A DNA stretch of 64,000 bases from Streptomyces cinnabarinus (GCF_027270315.1 NZ_CP114413.1:1984001-2048000), one strand, 5' to 3'. Counted from the first letter of the stretch, positions 40,555 to 48,177 are shown. The notes: generated by a model from the sequence alone, not told the origin. Numbers and translations: made by a program.

Positions 40555-41484
40555 ATGACCATCATCGTTCGCGAGCTCGGCTCCGAAGTCCGGGCTGACC
40601 TGGAGGGTTTCGCCGCCGTACGGCACAGCGCCCTCCCCTTCTTCCTCATCACCAGGGACTCCCTGGCCTACGATCTGGCCCACATGCATGCCGACGCCCG
40701 CTATCGGCCGCTGGTCGCCGAGGAGGACGGCGAGATCATCGGCACCGCGCAGGTCGGTCTGCTCCACGAGAGCCCGGAGCCCGGCCAGGCCTTCGTCAAT
40801 GTGTATGTGCACCCGGAGCACACCCACCGCGGCGCCGGTACGCAACTGGTCCGCGCCGCCGAGGAGTACCTGGCCGCCCAGGGCGCCACCCGGCTGCTCG
40901 CCTGGGTCCTGGACGAGCCCGGCAACCGCGTCTTCGCCGAGGCGCACGGCTACCGGGCGAGCCGTTCCGCGCACTTCCTGCGCCTGGACCTCGCGAACCG
41001 CGCGCTCCCGCCGCTCGGAACCCCGCCGCCCGGCGTCGAACTGCGCCCCGCCGCCGACTTCGCGGACGATCCGCGCCCGGTGTTCGAGCTGGACGCGGAG
41101 ACGGTGGCCGACGAGCCCAGCGACGCCGGCGCCGAGCTCACGGACTACGAGGCCTGGCTGGACGAGACCTGGCGGCACCCGCTCATCGACCACGAGCTCA
41201 CCACGGTCGCCGTGGTCGACGGCAGGCCCGCCGCCTTCAGCCTCGCCCGCACCGACGGCGCCACCCGCTACGCGTCCGGCATGACCGGCACGGCCCGCGC
41301 CTTCCGCGGCCGGGGCCTGGCCAAACTCGCCAAGAACGACTCCCTGCACCGGGCGCGCGCGGCGGGGTACACGGAGGCTTTCACCGGCAACGACACCGGG
41401 AACGAGCCGATGCTCGCGATCAACAAGTGGTTCGGGTACGAGGTGTGCGCGACGGAGGTGCGGTATGTCCGTGAACTCGGCTGA
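40555..41484 (+). CDS. Tandem GNAT N-acetyltransferase
   Basis: A 309-aa protein with two GNAT folds. The first carries the acetyl-CoA loop VYVHPEHTHRGAGTQLV (about residues 83-99); the second, from about residue 165, has TGTARAFRGRGLAKLAKND and ends NKWFGYEVCATEVRYVREL. Similar mycothiol-synthase-like proteins pair one active and one degenerate domain; here both CoA loops look intact. TAACGT ends 8 nt before ATG 40555 (leaderless pattern). Acceptor unknown. Overlaps the DUF402 gene by 20 bp. Confidence 0.88.
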   Translation: MTIIVRELGSEVRADLEGFAAVRHSALPFFLITRDSLAYDLAHMHADARYRPLVAEEDGEIIGTAQVGLLHESPEPGQAFVNVYVHPEHTHRGAGTQLVRAAEEYLAAQGATRLLAWVLDEPGNRVFAEAHGYRASRSAHFLRLDLANRALPPLGTPPPGVELRPAADFADDPRPVFELDAETVADEPSDAGAELTDYEAWLDETWRHPLIDHELTTVAVVDGRPAAFSLARTDGATRYASGMTGTARAFRGRGLAKLAKNDSLHRARAAGYTEAFTGNDTGNEPMLAINKWFGYEVCATEVRYVRELG

Positions 41485-41965
41485 ACCGGGGACGCGGCTG
41501 GAAGTCGTCCTGGTCAAGGGCGGGCGTACGAAGATCAGTTACTCGGCGGAGCTGCTCGCCGACGACGGTGACCGGATCGCGGTGCGCGCGCCCTGGGCGG
41601 GCGACGGGGTCCGTGACTTCGGCTTCGTGCGCTTCGAGGCGGGCGATGTCTTCACGGAGTACTACTGGCGGGACCGCTGGTACTCGGTGAAGGAGGTGCG
41701 CACCGCCACGGGCACCCTGAAGGGCTGGTACTGCGACATCACCCGCCCCGCGACCCGCTCCGGCACGGAACTGATCGTGGAGGACCTCGACCTGGACCTG
41801 TGGCGCTCGGCCGACGGCACGGACGTACGGCGGCTGGACGAGGACGAGTTCGAGGAGAGCGGCCTGGCGGAGCGGGACCCGCGGGCGGCGGCATCGGCCG
41901 TGGCCGCCCTCGACGAACTGGAGGCACTGGCCCTGACCGGCGACTTCACGTCGCTCCTCGCCTAG
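41465..41965 (+). CDS. DUF402 domain protein
   Basis: A 166-aa protein resembling the DUF402/FomD-like phosphatase family: a beta barrel with FEAGDVFTEYYWRDRWYSVKEV, then GTLKGWYCDITRPATRSGTELIVEDLDLDLW and a C-terminal acidic helix EDEFEESGLAERDP. Family members hydrolyse nucleotide di- or triphosphates or related phosphate esters with metal ions held by the Asp residues in this segment. It begins inside the GNAT gene and its TAG shares CTAG with the stop of the convergent methyltransferase gene. Substrate unknown. Confidence 0.88.
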   Translation: MSVNSAEPGTRLEVVLVKGGRTKISYSAELLADDGDRIAVRAPWAGDGVRDFGFVRFEAGDVFTEYYWRDRWYSVKEVRTATGTLKGWYCDITRPATRSGTELIVEDLDLDLWRSADGTDVRRLDEDEFEESGLAERDPRAAASAVAALDELEALALTGDFTSLLA

Positions 41966-42576
41966 ACCGACGCCACCACCGCATACCGCTCGTCGTCCAC
42001 GGCCCGCCCCCACAGTCGCTCGTCGTCCGACAGCCGCTCCACCCGCAGGTCCCCGGCGATGGGGGCGAGCAGCCCGGTGAGCAGGTCGGCGGGTAGGCCG
42101 ACCGGGCTGACCGTGCCCCACACGCCCTCGACCAGGACGAGCCGTCCGCCCGGCCGCAGCAGCCCCCGCCACTGCCGCAGCACGCGCCCGGGGTCGGGCA
42201 ACGCCCACAGCACATGCCGGACGAGGAGGACGTCGTAGCGCTGCTCGCCCACGGGCGGCGACGTCGCGTCACCGACCAGGAACGCGGCGTCACGCCCGGC
42301 GAGCTTGGCGCGGGCGAGGCCGACCATGGCCGGGGAGCTGTCCACCCCGGTGACCCGGTGTCCCTGTTCGGCCGCGAGCAGCGCCATGCTGCCGGTGCCG
42401 CAGCCGAGGTCGAGGATGTCGCTCGGCCGTCCGGGCAGCCAGTCGCGCAGCCGTGCGGCCCAGGCCCCGCGCACCTCGGGGTCGCGCAGTCCATGGTCGG
42501 GTTCGTCGTCGAAGGAAGCCGCCGCCGCGTCCCAGTCGGTACGCGGTGCGATCGCGTCGTCACCGTTTTTCGCCAT
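41962..42576 (-). CDS. Class I SAM-dependent methyltransferase
   Basis: A 204-aa methyltransferase. SAM motif I is ILDLGCGTGSMALLA (about residues 50-64), followed by VTGVDSSPAMVGLARAK, the post-II VLLVRHVLWALPDPGRVL and LLRPGGRLVLVEG. The N-terminal 30 residues and a variable C-terminal region would select the acceptor, which cannot be named. ATG 42574-42576 was chosen over longer frames since MAKNGDD begins the typical N terminus. A set of CCACTG-type boxes lies upstream (42597-42633). Confidence 0.9.
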   Translation of the reverse strand: MAKNGDDAIAPRTDWDAAAASFDDEPDHGLRDPEVRGAWAARLRDWLPGRPSDILDLGCGTGSMALLAAEQGHRVTGVDSSPAMVGLARAKLAGRDAAFLVGDATSPPVGEQRYDVLLVRHVLWALPDPGRVLRQWRGLLRPGGRLVLVEGVWGTVSPVGLPADLLTGLLAPIAGDLRVERLSDDERLWGRAVDDERYAVVASV

Positions 42577-42596
42577 GTGCCCGAGGGTGGCACGCA

Positions 42597-42633
42597 CCAC
42601 TGACAGTCGAATCGTGACAGTGGCCACTGACAG
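42597..42633. promoter_or_regulatory. Triple CCACTG box operator cluster
   Basis: CCACTGACAG occurs at 42597-42606 and 42624-42633, and between them GTGACAGTGG (42614-42623) is the reverse complement of CCACTGTCAC. Three related 10-bp boxes therefore lie in 37 bp, the outer two direct repeats 27 bp apart. A further 13-bp palindrome TGAGGAATCCTCA lies at 42646-42658. Either the methyltransferase or the small ORF at 42717 could be the target. Confidence 0.5.
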
Positions 42634-42716
42634 AACGCCCGCCGATGAGGAATCCTCACCCAAAGGGTCTACCTCCGTGACAGCGCGGATTCCGGTAGGC
42701 ACTGAAGGAGGCAGCC

Positions 42717-42854
42717 ATGCGCCGCGTCACCGTGCAGAAGCCCCTGAGGAAGACGGACTCGCGCCGGACGTCCCGCGAGGAGACGGACGAGCGTCCATCG
42801 GGACGCCCGGAGGTCCGCAAGGACATCGCAAGAACCTGGTGGCCGGACGGCTGA
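42717..42854 (+). CDS. 45-aa small protein, function unknown
   Basis: A 45-codon frame, MRRVTVQKPLRKTDSRRTSR at the start and ending RKDIARTWWPDG, with one of the strongest ribosome sites in the window (GAAGGAGG, 6 nt before ATG). It is highly charged, with about 15 Arg/Lys, and has no signal or membrane segment. A second frame begins at GTG 42839 inside its end and runs to 42919 (26 codons). No family is recognised with certainty, although similar WWPDG-ending small proteins seem familiar from other streptomycetes. It could be a regulator, a nucleic-acid binder or a peptide precursor. Confidence 0.6.
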   Translation: MRRVTVQKPLRKTDSRRTSREETDERPSGRPEVRKDIARTWWPDG

Positions 42855-43044
42855 CGTCCGACCCCCTCGTTCCGGACGTGCGCCGCGGCTACCTGATCTC
42901 AGTCTCAGCACTCCCTTAACGCCACCATAAGGATCTCCATCGCCCGCTCCCAGCAGGCGATTTCACGGTTTTCTCGGGCTAGCTTGCTGATCGCCCCCCA
43001 CCGGGTCGGCCAAGCAACCGACGACCGTTTCCCAGGAGTTCCTC

Positions 43045-44049
43045 ATGCCCGCACGCCGCAGGGTCGCCACCGCTGCCTCCGTCGCCTTCGCCGGCGTCGC
43101 GCCGCTCGTCCTGACCGCGCTCGCCGCCGCCCCCGCGGCGGCGCACGGCTCGATGGGCGACCCCGTCAGCCGGGTCTCGCAGTGCTACGCGGAGGGCCCG
43201 GAGAGCCCCAAGTCCGACGCCTGCAAGGCGGCCGTCGCGGCCGGCGGCACCCAGGCGCTCTACGACTGGAACGGCATCCGGATCGGCGACGCCGCCGGCC
43301 GGCACCAGGAGCTGATCCCCGACGGCAAGCTGTGCAGCGCGGGCAGCGACGCCTTCAAGGGCCTGGACCTGGCCCGCGCCGACTGGCCGGCCACGGCCGT
43401 CAGCAGTGGGTCGCACACCTTCAAGTACCGGGTGACCGCCCCGCACAAGGGCACCTTCAAGGTGTACATCACCAAGCAGGGCTTCGACCCGGCCAAGTCG
43501 CTGGCCTGGGGCGACCTGGATCTTCAGAACCCGGTGGCGACGGTCACCGACCCGGCCGCGTCCGGCGGCTTCTACACCTTCTCCGGCTCCCTGCCGAAGC
43601 GTTCCGGCAAGCAGGTCCTGTACGCGGTCTGGCAGCGCTCGGACAGCCCGGAGGCGTTCTACTCCTGCTCGGACGTGACCTTCGGCGGTTCCGGCAGCGG
43701 CGGTGGCGCCACGACCGGGACGTCGCCCGCGCCCTCCGCCTCCGCCCCCTCCGAGGAGCAGATCGAGGACGGCGCCGACGAGTCGTCGGTCGAGCACAAC
43801 GGCCACGGCGACCAGGACGCGAGCACCTCGGCGGAGCCGGTCGCGAAGGAGGCCGAGGACGAGCCCACCGCCGCCGCGGCCAACCGGCCCAAGGCGGCAG
43901 GTGCCACCGAGAACCTCGCCGAGACCGGCGGCGACAGCAGCACCTCGTACATCGCGATGGGCGGCGCCGCGGCGCTGGCGCTCGGCGCGGCGGCCTTGTT
44001 CATGTCGGTCCGGCGGCGCGCCGTCGGCGGTACCCGGCACGGCCGCTGA
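43045..44049 (+). CDS. Lytic polysaccharide monooxygenase AA10, cell-wall anchored
   Basis: A 334-aa copper enzyme for oxidative cleavage of chitin or cellulose. Signal peptide ends PAAAHGSMGDP so that His34 becomes the N-terminal copper ligand; the second His of the brace and the AA10 core follow (SHTFKYRVTAPHKGTFKVYI, and a conserved C-terminal FYSCSDVTF). A Ser/Glu/Pro-rich linker precedes LAETG (291-295), a transmembrane helix and RRR tail, which is an LAXTG sorting signal for a sortase E. AGGAG precedes ATG. Probably corresponds to S. coelicolor SCO1734. Confidence 0.94.
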   Translation: MPARRRVATAASVAFAGVAPLVLTALAAAPAAAHGSMGDPVSRVSQCYAEGPESPKSDACKAAVAAGGTQALYDWNGIRIGDAAGRHQELIPDGKLCSAGSDAFKGLDLARADWPATAVSSGSHTFKYRVTAPHKGTFKVYITKQGFDPAKSLAWGDLDLQNPVATVTDPAASGGFYTFSGSLPKRSGKQVLYAVWQRSDSPEAFYSCSDVTFGGSGSGGGATTGTSPAPSASAPSEEQIEDGADESSVEHNGHGDQDASTSAEPVAKEAEDEPTAAAANRPKAAGATENLAETGGDSSTSYIAMGGAAALALGAAALFMSVRRRAVGGTRHGR

Positions 44050-44066
44050 CCCCGGCTCCCCGAACT

Positions 44067-44105
44067 CCGGGGTCTGACCGGCGGCTCAGGCTGGTCAGAC
44101 CCCGG
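44067..44105. terminator. Bidirectional terminator between LPMO and lipase
   Basis: CCGGGGTCTGACC (44067-44079) and GGTCAGACCCCGG (44093-44105) are perfect 13-bp arms with a 13-nt loop, located between the two convergent stop codons. Without a long T tract it relies on stem strength. It should serve both genes. Confidence 0.85.
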
Positions 44106-44112
44106 CGGTGCG

Positions 44113-44976
44113 TCAACTGAACACCGACGCGCAGGTGGTGCGGGTGGCCTTCGCCGGATCGAGGGCGTTGGCCACCTCGTGGAAGGCGATCCGGTCCAGC
44201 AGCCCGATCGCCAGATGCTCGGACAGATCGACCGGGCACAGATCCTGCAGCAGCACATTGCGTACGTCCGCACCGTCCAGGAACTGGCTGCGGTACGGCG
44301 TGACCACCTCGTCGTACTTGGTCGCGATCACCGTGTACTTGACCCCGGGCACGGTGTCGCCGCCCGCGTTCAGCTTGGTGAGGAACGCGGAGCCGACGAT
44401 CTGGTCGGCGAGTCCGGGTGTGGCCGCGGAGATCAGGTCCTCGGCGCCCGGGAAGTACGGCAGCAGGTTGGTCAGTCCGGACAGGTTGGTGCCGTGGTTG
44501 TCCGGTGCGATGCCGACCAGGGCCTTCACCTCGGCCGCTCCGCCGAGGAACTTCAGGTAGTAGCGGGGCATCATCCCGCCCTGCGAGTGACCGACGAGGT
44601 CCGCCTCGGCGGCGCCGGTCGCGGCGAGCACCTTGTCGACGAAGGCGTCCAGTTGCTCCGCCGACTTGTCGATCGGTCCGAGGCCGTAGAAGAACGGCAC
44701 TCCGGGCAGCTGGCCGTAGTCGAGCGAGAAGACGCAGTAGCCGCGCTTGGTCAAGTAGGGCGCGAGGCCCAGCCAGTTGTCGACCTTGTTGCCCAAGGTG
44801 CCGTGCACCAGGACGACGGGGCGGGGGTGGGCGGCGGACGGCTTGCAGGAGTAGTCGTTCCAGCCGGAGCTTGACGCCTCGGCGGCGTGGGCACCGGTGG
44901 CGGCGGGGACGACGGCGACCGCGGCAGTCAGCAGCAGCGCGGTCACGGGTCTGAGCAGTCGTTTCCAGGGCAGCAT
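44113..44976 (-). CDS. Secreted triacylglycerol lipase (family I.7)
   Basis: A 287-aa exported alpha/beta hydrolase. Signal peptide to about residue 32 (TGAHAAE); oxyanion His-Gly in VVLVHGTLGN; nucleophile Ser131 in VGHSQGGM; a late His in the DLSEHLAIGLL segment; two Cys pairs likely form disulfides. The sequence resembles streptomycete lipases such as S. exfoliatus LipA and S. coelicolor SCO1735 (memory). A Crp-like palindrome and repeated TACTGG boxes lie upstream. Hydrolyses extracellular lipids. Confidence 0.94.
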   Translation of the reverse strand: MLPWKRLLRPVTALLLTAAVAVVPAATGAHAAEASSSGWNDYSCKPSAAHPRPVVLVHGTLGNKVDNWLGLAPYLTKRGYCVFSLDYGQLPGVPFFYGLGPIDKSAEQLDAFVDKVLAATGAAEADLVGHSQGGMMPRYYLKFLGGAAEVKALVGIAPDNHGTNLSGLTNLLPYFPGAEDLISAATPGLADQIVGSAFLTKLNAGGDTVPGVKYTVIATKYDEVVTPYRSQFLDGADVRNVLLQDLCPVDLSEHLAIGLLDRIAFHEVANALDPAKATRTTCASVFS

Positions 44977-45023
44977 CGGGTGATCTCCTTGCAGATCAAG
45001 GGAGTTGCGATGGCCTTACGCCC

Positions 45024-45074
45024 TGTGATCCGGATCACGGGATACTGGTTCACTTGTCAAGTTACGGACCAGTA
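45024..45074 (-). promoter_or_regulatory. Lipase control region: Crp-like palindrome and TACTGG boxes
   Basis: TGTGATCCGGATCACG (45024-45039) contains the perfect 14-bp palindrome GTGATCCGGATCAC and closely resembles TGTGA-N6-TCACA Crp sites. A perfect leftward -35 TTGACA lies at 45060-45055. TACTGG (45043-45048) and CCAGTA (45069-45074) form an inverted pair, with another TACTGG near 45124. The palindrome centre is about 55 bp upstream of the lipase ATG. Confidence 0.45.
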
Positions 45075-45149
45075 GCTCAAGGGGGAAGTTACGCGTCAGT
45101 AAAAACTTCCAGTGATAGTCGGCTACTGGTGTAGTGCGTCGGCGAACCG

Positions 45150-45593
45150 TCACCAAGAGGGGCGAATGGGCCCCTTGGGCGCGATCCGCAGCAACTGCCG
45201 CCCCAATTCCCGCACTTCCGCCTCCCCCAGCACCGCGCCCCACTCCCGCACGACCTCCGCCGCCGCCTCCTCCGCGGCCCGCGTACTGGCCCACCCGAGC
45301 TCGGTCAGCACGAGCAGCCGGGCGCGCGCGTCCCGCGGATGGGGCCGCCGCTCGACGTACCCCTTGCGCACGAGCTCGTCCACGAGCTGGCTCGCGGCCT
45401 GCTTGGTGACCCCGAGATGCGCGGCGACGTCGGAGACGGTGGCCCCGCCCGCCGCGATCCGCGTGAACGCGAAGCCGTAGGCGGACTTCCCCTCATGACC
45501 GCGCGCGGCCACGCCGTCGTTGATGCGTCGCACCAGCTCACCCGCGGTGGCGAGGAGCGCGAAGGACAGGGAGAGGGCCTCGGAGTTCTGCAC
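45150..45593 (-). CDS. MarR family transcriptional regulator
   Basis: A 147-aa winged-helix regulator: GKSAYGFAFTRIAAGGATVS, VAAHLGVTKQAASQLVDELV (recognition helix), RKGYVERRPHPRDARARLLV (wing) and helical ends for dimerisation. GTG 45591-45593 (MQNSEALSLS) is chosen because a -10 TTGAAT (45605-45600) ends 6 nt before it and -35 TTGACC lies 16 nt further; a TTG at 45605 would overlap the -10. That promoter overlaps operator palindromes, so it should repress itself and the divergent cupin gene. Effector unknown. Confidence 0.9.
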   Translation of the reverse strand: MQNSEALSLSFALLATAGELVRRINDGVAARGHEGKSAYGFAFTRIAAGGATVSDVAAHLGVTKQAASQLVDELVRKGYVERRPHPRDARARLLVLTELGWASTRAAEEAAAEVVREWGAVLGEAEVRELGRQLLRIAPKGPIRPSW

Positions 45594-45610
45594 GGGGGCA
45601 TTCAAACACC

Positions 45611-45672
45611 CTTGACGATCCGGTCAAGCAGCTTGACCATAGGGGCGGCACAACTAGTCAAGCAGCTTGACC
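45611..45672. promoter_or_regulatory. Two MarR operators between marR and cupin genes
   Basis: GGTCAAGC-A-GCTTGACC (45622-45638) is a perfect 17-bp palindrome. GTCAAGCAGCTTGAC recurs at 45657-45671, its centre 34 bp away. A partial third site has CTTGAC and GTCAAG arms at 45611-45616 and 45623-45628. They overlap the leaderless marR promoter and the presumed cupin promoter (TTGACC at 45633-45638). Confidence 0.75.
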
Positions 45673-45693
45673 ATTTTCCTCTGGGGGACAGCC

Positions 45694-46068
45694 ATGCCCG
45701 TAATCCGCTCGTCCGACGCCGTGACCCACGAGATCCACGGTGCCCGTTTCGTCTCGTACGCCACCCCGCTCACCGGCAGCAAGGAGCTGTGCGCCTGGCG
45801 CGGCGAGGTCCCGCCGGGCATGAAGGGCCCGGCGCACACCGTCAGCAAGGAGGAGATCCTGCATGTCCTCATCGGCGCCCTGCGCATCACCCTGGACGCC
45901 GACACCACCGACATCTCGGCGGGCGACACCCTGATCATCAACGCGGGCTCGACGCTCGCGCTCGAGAACCCGACCGATCAGACCGCGCTGACCTGGGTGA
46001 CCACGTCCGTCGGCCTGACCGCGGACCTGGCCGACGGCACCCGGATCACTCCCCCGTGGGCCAACTGA
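45694..46068 (+). CDS. Cupin domain protein
   Basis: A 124-aa single-domain cupin: YATPLTGSKELCAWRGEVPP, HTVSKEEILHVLIGALRITL (motif 1 with metal-type His and Glu), then AGDTLIINAGSTLALENPTD (motif 2, without its usual His). ATG 45694 follows CTGGGGG. It is divergent from the MarR gene and carries its operators, so it is probably induced by the MarR ligand; cupins of this kind bind or oxidise aromatic or quinone compounds. Its last 23 bp overlap the convergent NADAR gene. Confidence 0.87.
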   Translation: MPVIRSSDAVTHEIHGARFVSYATPLTGSKELCAWRGEVPPGMKGPAHTVSKEEILHVLIGALRITLDADTTDISAGDTLIINAGSTLALENPTDQTALTWVTTSVGLTADLADGTRITPPWAN

Positions 46069-47185
46069 CCCGCGCCACCAGCAGTTCGGAGCGCACCAGC
46101 TCCAGCAGCCGCCCGGCCCAGTTGCGCCCCCGGCCGTCGCGTTGGTCCTTCCAGTAGGGCGCCTCGTCGTAGCCGGTGTAACTGATCCGCGCGTCCTCGG
46201 TGGACAGCAGTACGTCGGCCAGTTCGGGATGCTGACCGAACTTGGCCCGCAGCAGCGCGCCCATCACACCGACCCGCAAGTCCGCCCAGCCGTCCCGCCG
46301 CGCCGCCCGTCCGCCCAGCTCGTGGGCGTCCCGGGGGGTGGCGGCGGCACGGATGCGGTCGTGGTCGGCGGGGTCGGCGGCGGCCAGGGCCCAGTAGGCG
46401 TGCAGGACGGAGGCGTAGGTCCGGCCGCCGAACTCGATCGGCACGGGGTAGTCGTTGCGCAGCACGAACAGCCCGGGTGTCTCGGGCCAGCCCCGGGGAT
46501 AGACGACCTCGTTGGACACCAGGGTCGGCCGGCCGGGCCCGTCCTGGTCGTCGGCGTGCAGTACGGCGAGACGTTCCTTCTCCGCCCGGACACCCTCGTC
46601 ACCGCGGTCGAAGTAGTCCAGGGCGTCCCGGTGCATCTCGGCGGTGGCCACGGGCCCGTCCCCGTCGACGGCTTCACCGAGGTCGGTGAGCAGGATCCGC
46701 AGCGGCCGGTCCTGGAGGTCCATGTCGCCGAGGATGTAGATCCGCAGATGCGCGGGCACGCCCAGATACGCCTCGCGCAGCAGCTCGCGGCGGGGCTCGG
46801 ACCGGTCCTGCTGATACTGCCGGATCGCCTCGTGGAGCCGGTCCCGGGCGGTCGGGCGCCCGCTCAACTCCTCGATCTTGTCGGCGACTTCGAGAAAGAA
46901 GCTGTCCGGTGTGCACACCTCGGGACTGCGCGAGCCCCACTTGGGCGCGTCCGCCGGGCGGTCGGGGGCAGCGGGGTCCCGGGCCGAGATCCACCCGGAC
47001 CCGAGCTGCTCCGCCAGCTCCTCCAGATCCATCCGCTCCTGACAGCGAACGGCACCGTCCGCGAAGACGTACAGGTCCTCGACGGCGAACTCCTCGCTGT
47101 ACGGAACCCACCGCCACACATGACACCAGGCCCCGTAGATCTTCTCCCCGTCAACGACCCGATAGGTCGGCCCCCGCCAGCTCAT
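46046..47185 (-). CDS. NADAR domain protein downstream of imuB
   Basis: A 379-aa protein. Residues 1-215 are an uncharacterised N-terminal module (TYRVVDGEKIYGAWCHVWRW; LREAYLGVPAHLRIYILGDM). Residues about 225-375 look like a NADAR domain: FGGRTYASVLHAYWALA (the EHyyqa-like region), GVMGALLRAKFGQHPELADV then LLSTEDARISYTGYDE, and RNWAGRLLELVRSEL at the end. NADAR proteins are known to act on ADP-ribosyl groups, including ADP-ribosyl-guanine in DNA. The ATG is 17 bp after the imuB stop on the same strand, with AGGG upstream, so it is probably the last gene of the dnaE2-imuB operon. Confidence 0.82.
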   Translation of the reverse strand: MSWRGPTYRVVDGEKIYGAWCHVWRWVPYSEEFAVEDLYVFADGAVRCQERMDLEELAEQLGSGWISARDPAAPDRPADAPKWGSRSPEVCTPDSFFLEVADKIEELSGRPTARDRLHEAIRQYQQDRSEPRRELLREAYLGVPAHLRIYILGDMDLQDRPLRILLTDLGEAVDGDGPVATAEMHRDALDYFDRGDEGVRAEKERLAVLHADDQDGPGRPTLVSNEVVYPRGWPETPGLFVLRNDYPVPIEFGGRTYASVLHAYWALAAADPADHDRIRAAATPRDAHELGGRAARRDGWADLRVGVMGALLRAKFGQHPELADVLLSTEDARISYTGYDEAPYWKDQRDGRGRNWAGRLLELVRSELLVARVSWPTGE

Positions 47186-47202
47186 GAACGCACCCTAACC
47201 GT

Positions 47203-48177
47203 TCACGCCGCCAACGACCCCGGCACCACCGCCCGCGGTCCGAACTTCGCCCGTACCCGGTCCGCGACCTCCTCGATGCGGCGTACCTTCTCGTCGACCG
47301 GGTCGAAGCTGAGCTGGTAGGAGGCCTGTTCGGCGGGGTCGAGGCCCTCCGCCCGGAGGACCATGGCCCGTACCCGGGCCCGTTGCAGACCCAGCGCCTC
47401 GTACATGCCGTACGCCACCCGCGTCAGCGCGGCGGAGTGGGCGGTCGGCTCCTTCAGTGAACGGCTCCGCGAAGTCGCCGACCGGTCCGCGTACCGCACG
47501 GTGAGCGTCAGCGTCCCGCACACCTTGTCCACCGCCCGCAGCCGCGCCCCCAGTTCCTCCGCGGCGGAGAGCAGGGCGCGTCGATGCCGGTCGGTGTCCA
47601 ACTCGTCGCGGTCGAAGGGACGTTCGGTGATCAGCGACCGAGCCACGCCGTTCGGCACCACCCGCCCCCGGTCCACCCCGTTCGCCTTCTCCCGCAGCTC
47701 CCGCCCCGCCTTCGCCCCGACCAGCCGTTGCAGCGTGGACAGCGGCGCGGCGGCGACCCGGCCGAGGCTGTCCAGGCCGTACTCGCACAGGACGCGAGCG
47801 GTCGCCGTACCGACCCCCGGCAACGCCGTGACCGGCTTGTCCGCGAGGAACTCCACGATGCCGTCCCGCGCTTCGGGCACGACACAGGTGACCCCGGGCC
47901 GGGCCTCCCGCAGCGCCATCCGGGCCAGCATCGTCCCCGGTCCGGCCCCGATCGCGCAGTCCACGCCGTACCGCGCCAGCGCCCGCACCCGGATCACGGA
48001 GGCCAGCTCCACCGCGCTGCGCCCGAAGTACCGCTCGGCGCCCCGCAGATCGACCAGCGCGCCGTCCGGCGGCAGCGCCTCGACGACGGGCGAGAACTCC
48101 TCCAGCAACCCGAGCAGTCCGGGCAGGGCCGCCTCGTACATCGGCGGCAGCTGAAAACGTACGCAGAGGATGGTCAT
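47203..48177 (-). CDS. imuB: ImuB-like Y-family polymerase homolog (inactive accessory)
   Basis: A 324-aa relative of DinB/UmuC. The N-terminal catalytic motif (MDxDxFFA in active enzymes) reads MTILCVRFQLPP and the central SIDE-type acidic motif is PPDGALVDLRG, so the metal-binding residues needed for synthesis are missing; this is the ImuB pattern. It keeps a helix-hairpin-helix (ALPGVGTATARVL) and, at residue 288, QLSFD, a variant beta-clamp-binding motif. Its ATG overlaps the dnaE2 stop (ATGA). It should bridge DnaE2 and the sliding clamp in damage-induced mutagenesis. S. coelicolor SCO1738 is the likely counterpart. Confidence 0.88.
   Translation of the reverse strand: MTILCVRFQLPPMYEAALPGLLGLLEEFSPVVEALPPDGALVDLRGAERYFGRSAVELASVIRVRALARYGVDCAIGAGPGTMLARMALREARPGVTCVVPEARDGIVEFLADKPVTALPGVGTATARVLCEYGLDSLGRVAAAPLSTLQRLVGAKAGRELREKANGVDRGRVVPNGVARSLITERPFDRDELDTDRHRRALLSAAEELGARLRAVDKVCGTLTLTVRYADRSATSRSRSLKEPTAHSAALTRVAYGMYEALGLQRARVRAMVLRAEGLDPAEQASYQLSFDPVDEKVRRIEEVADRVRAKFGPRAVVPGSLAA

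Noticed and set aside
42839..42919. Overlapping 26-codon frame as an independent gene
   Set aside because: No convincing ribosome site; kept only as an observation with the 45-aa gene.
42855..43044. DasR-type operator before the chitin-active LPMO
   Set aside because: I looked for an ACTGGTCTAGACCAGT-like site and found none; the region has only the AGGAG ribosome site and no clear operator.
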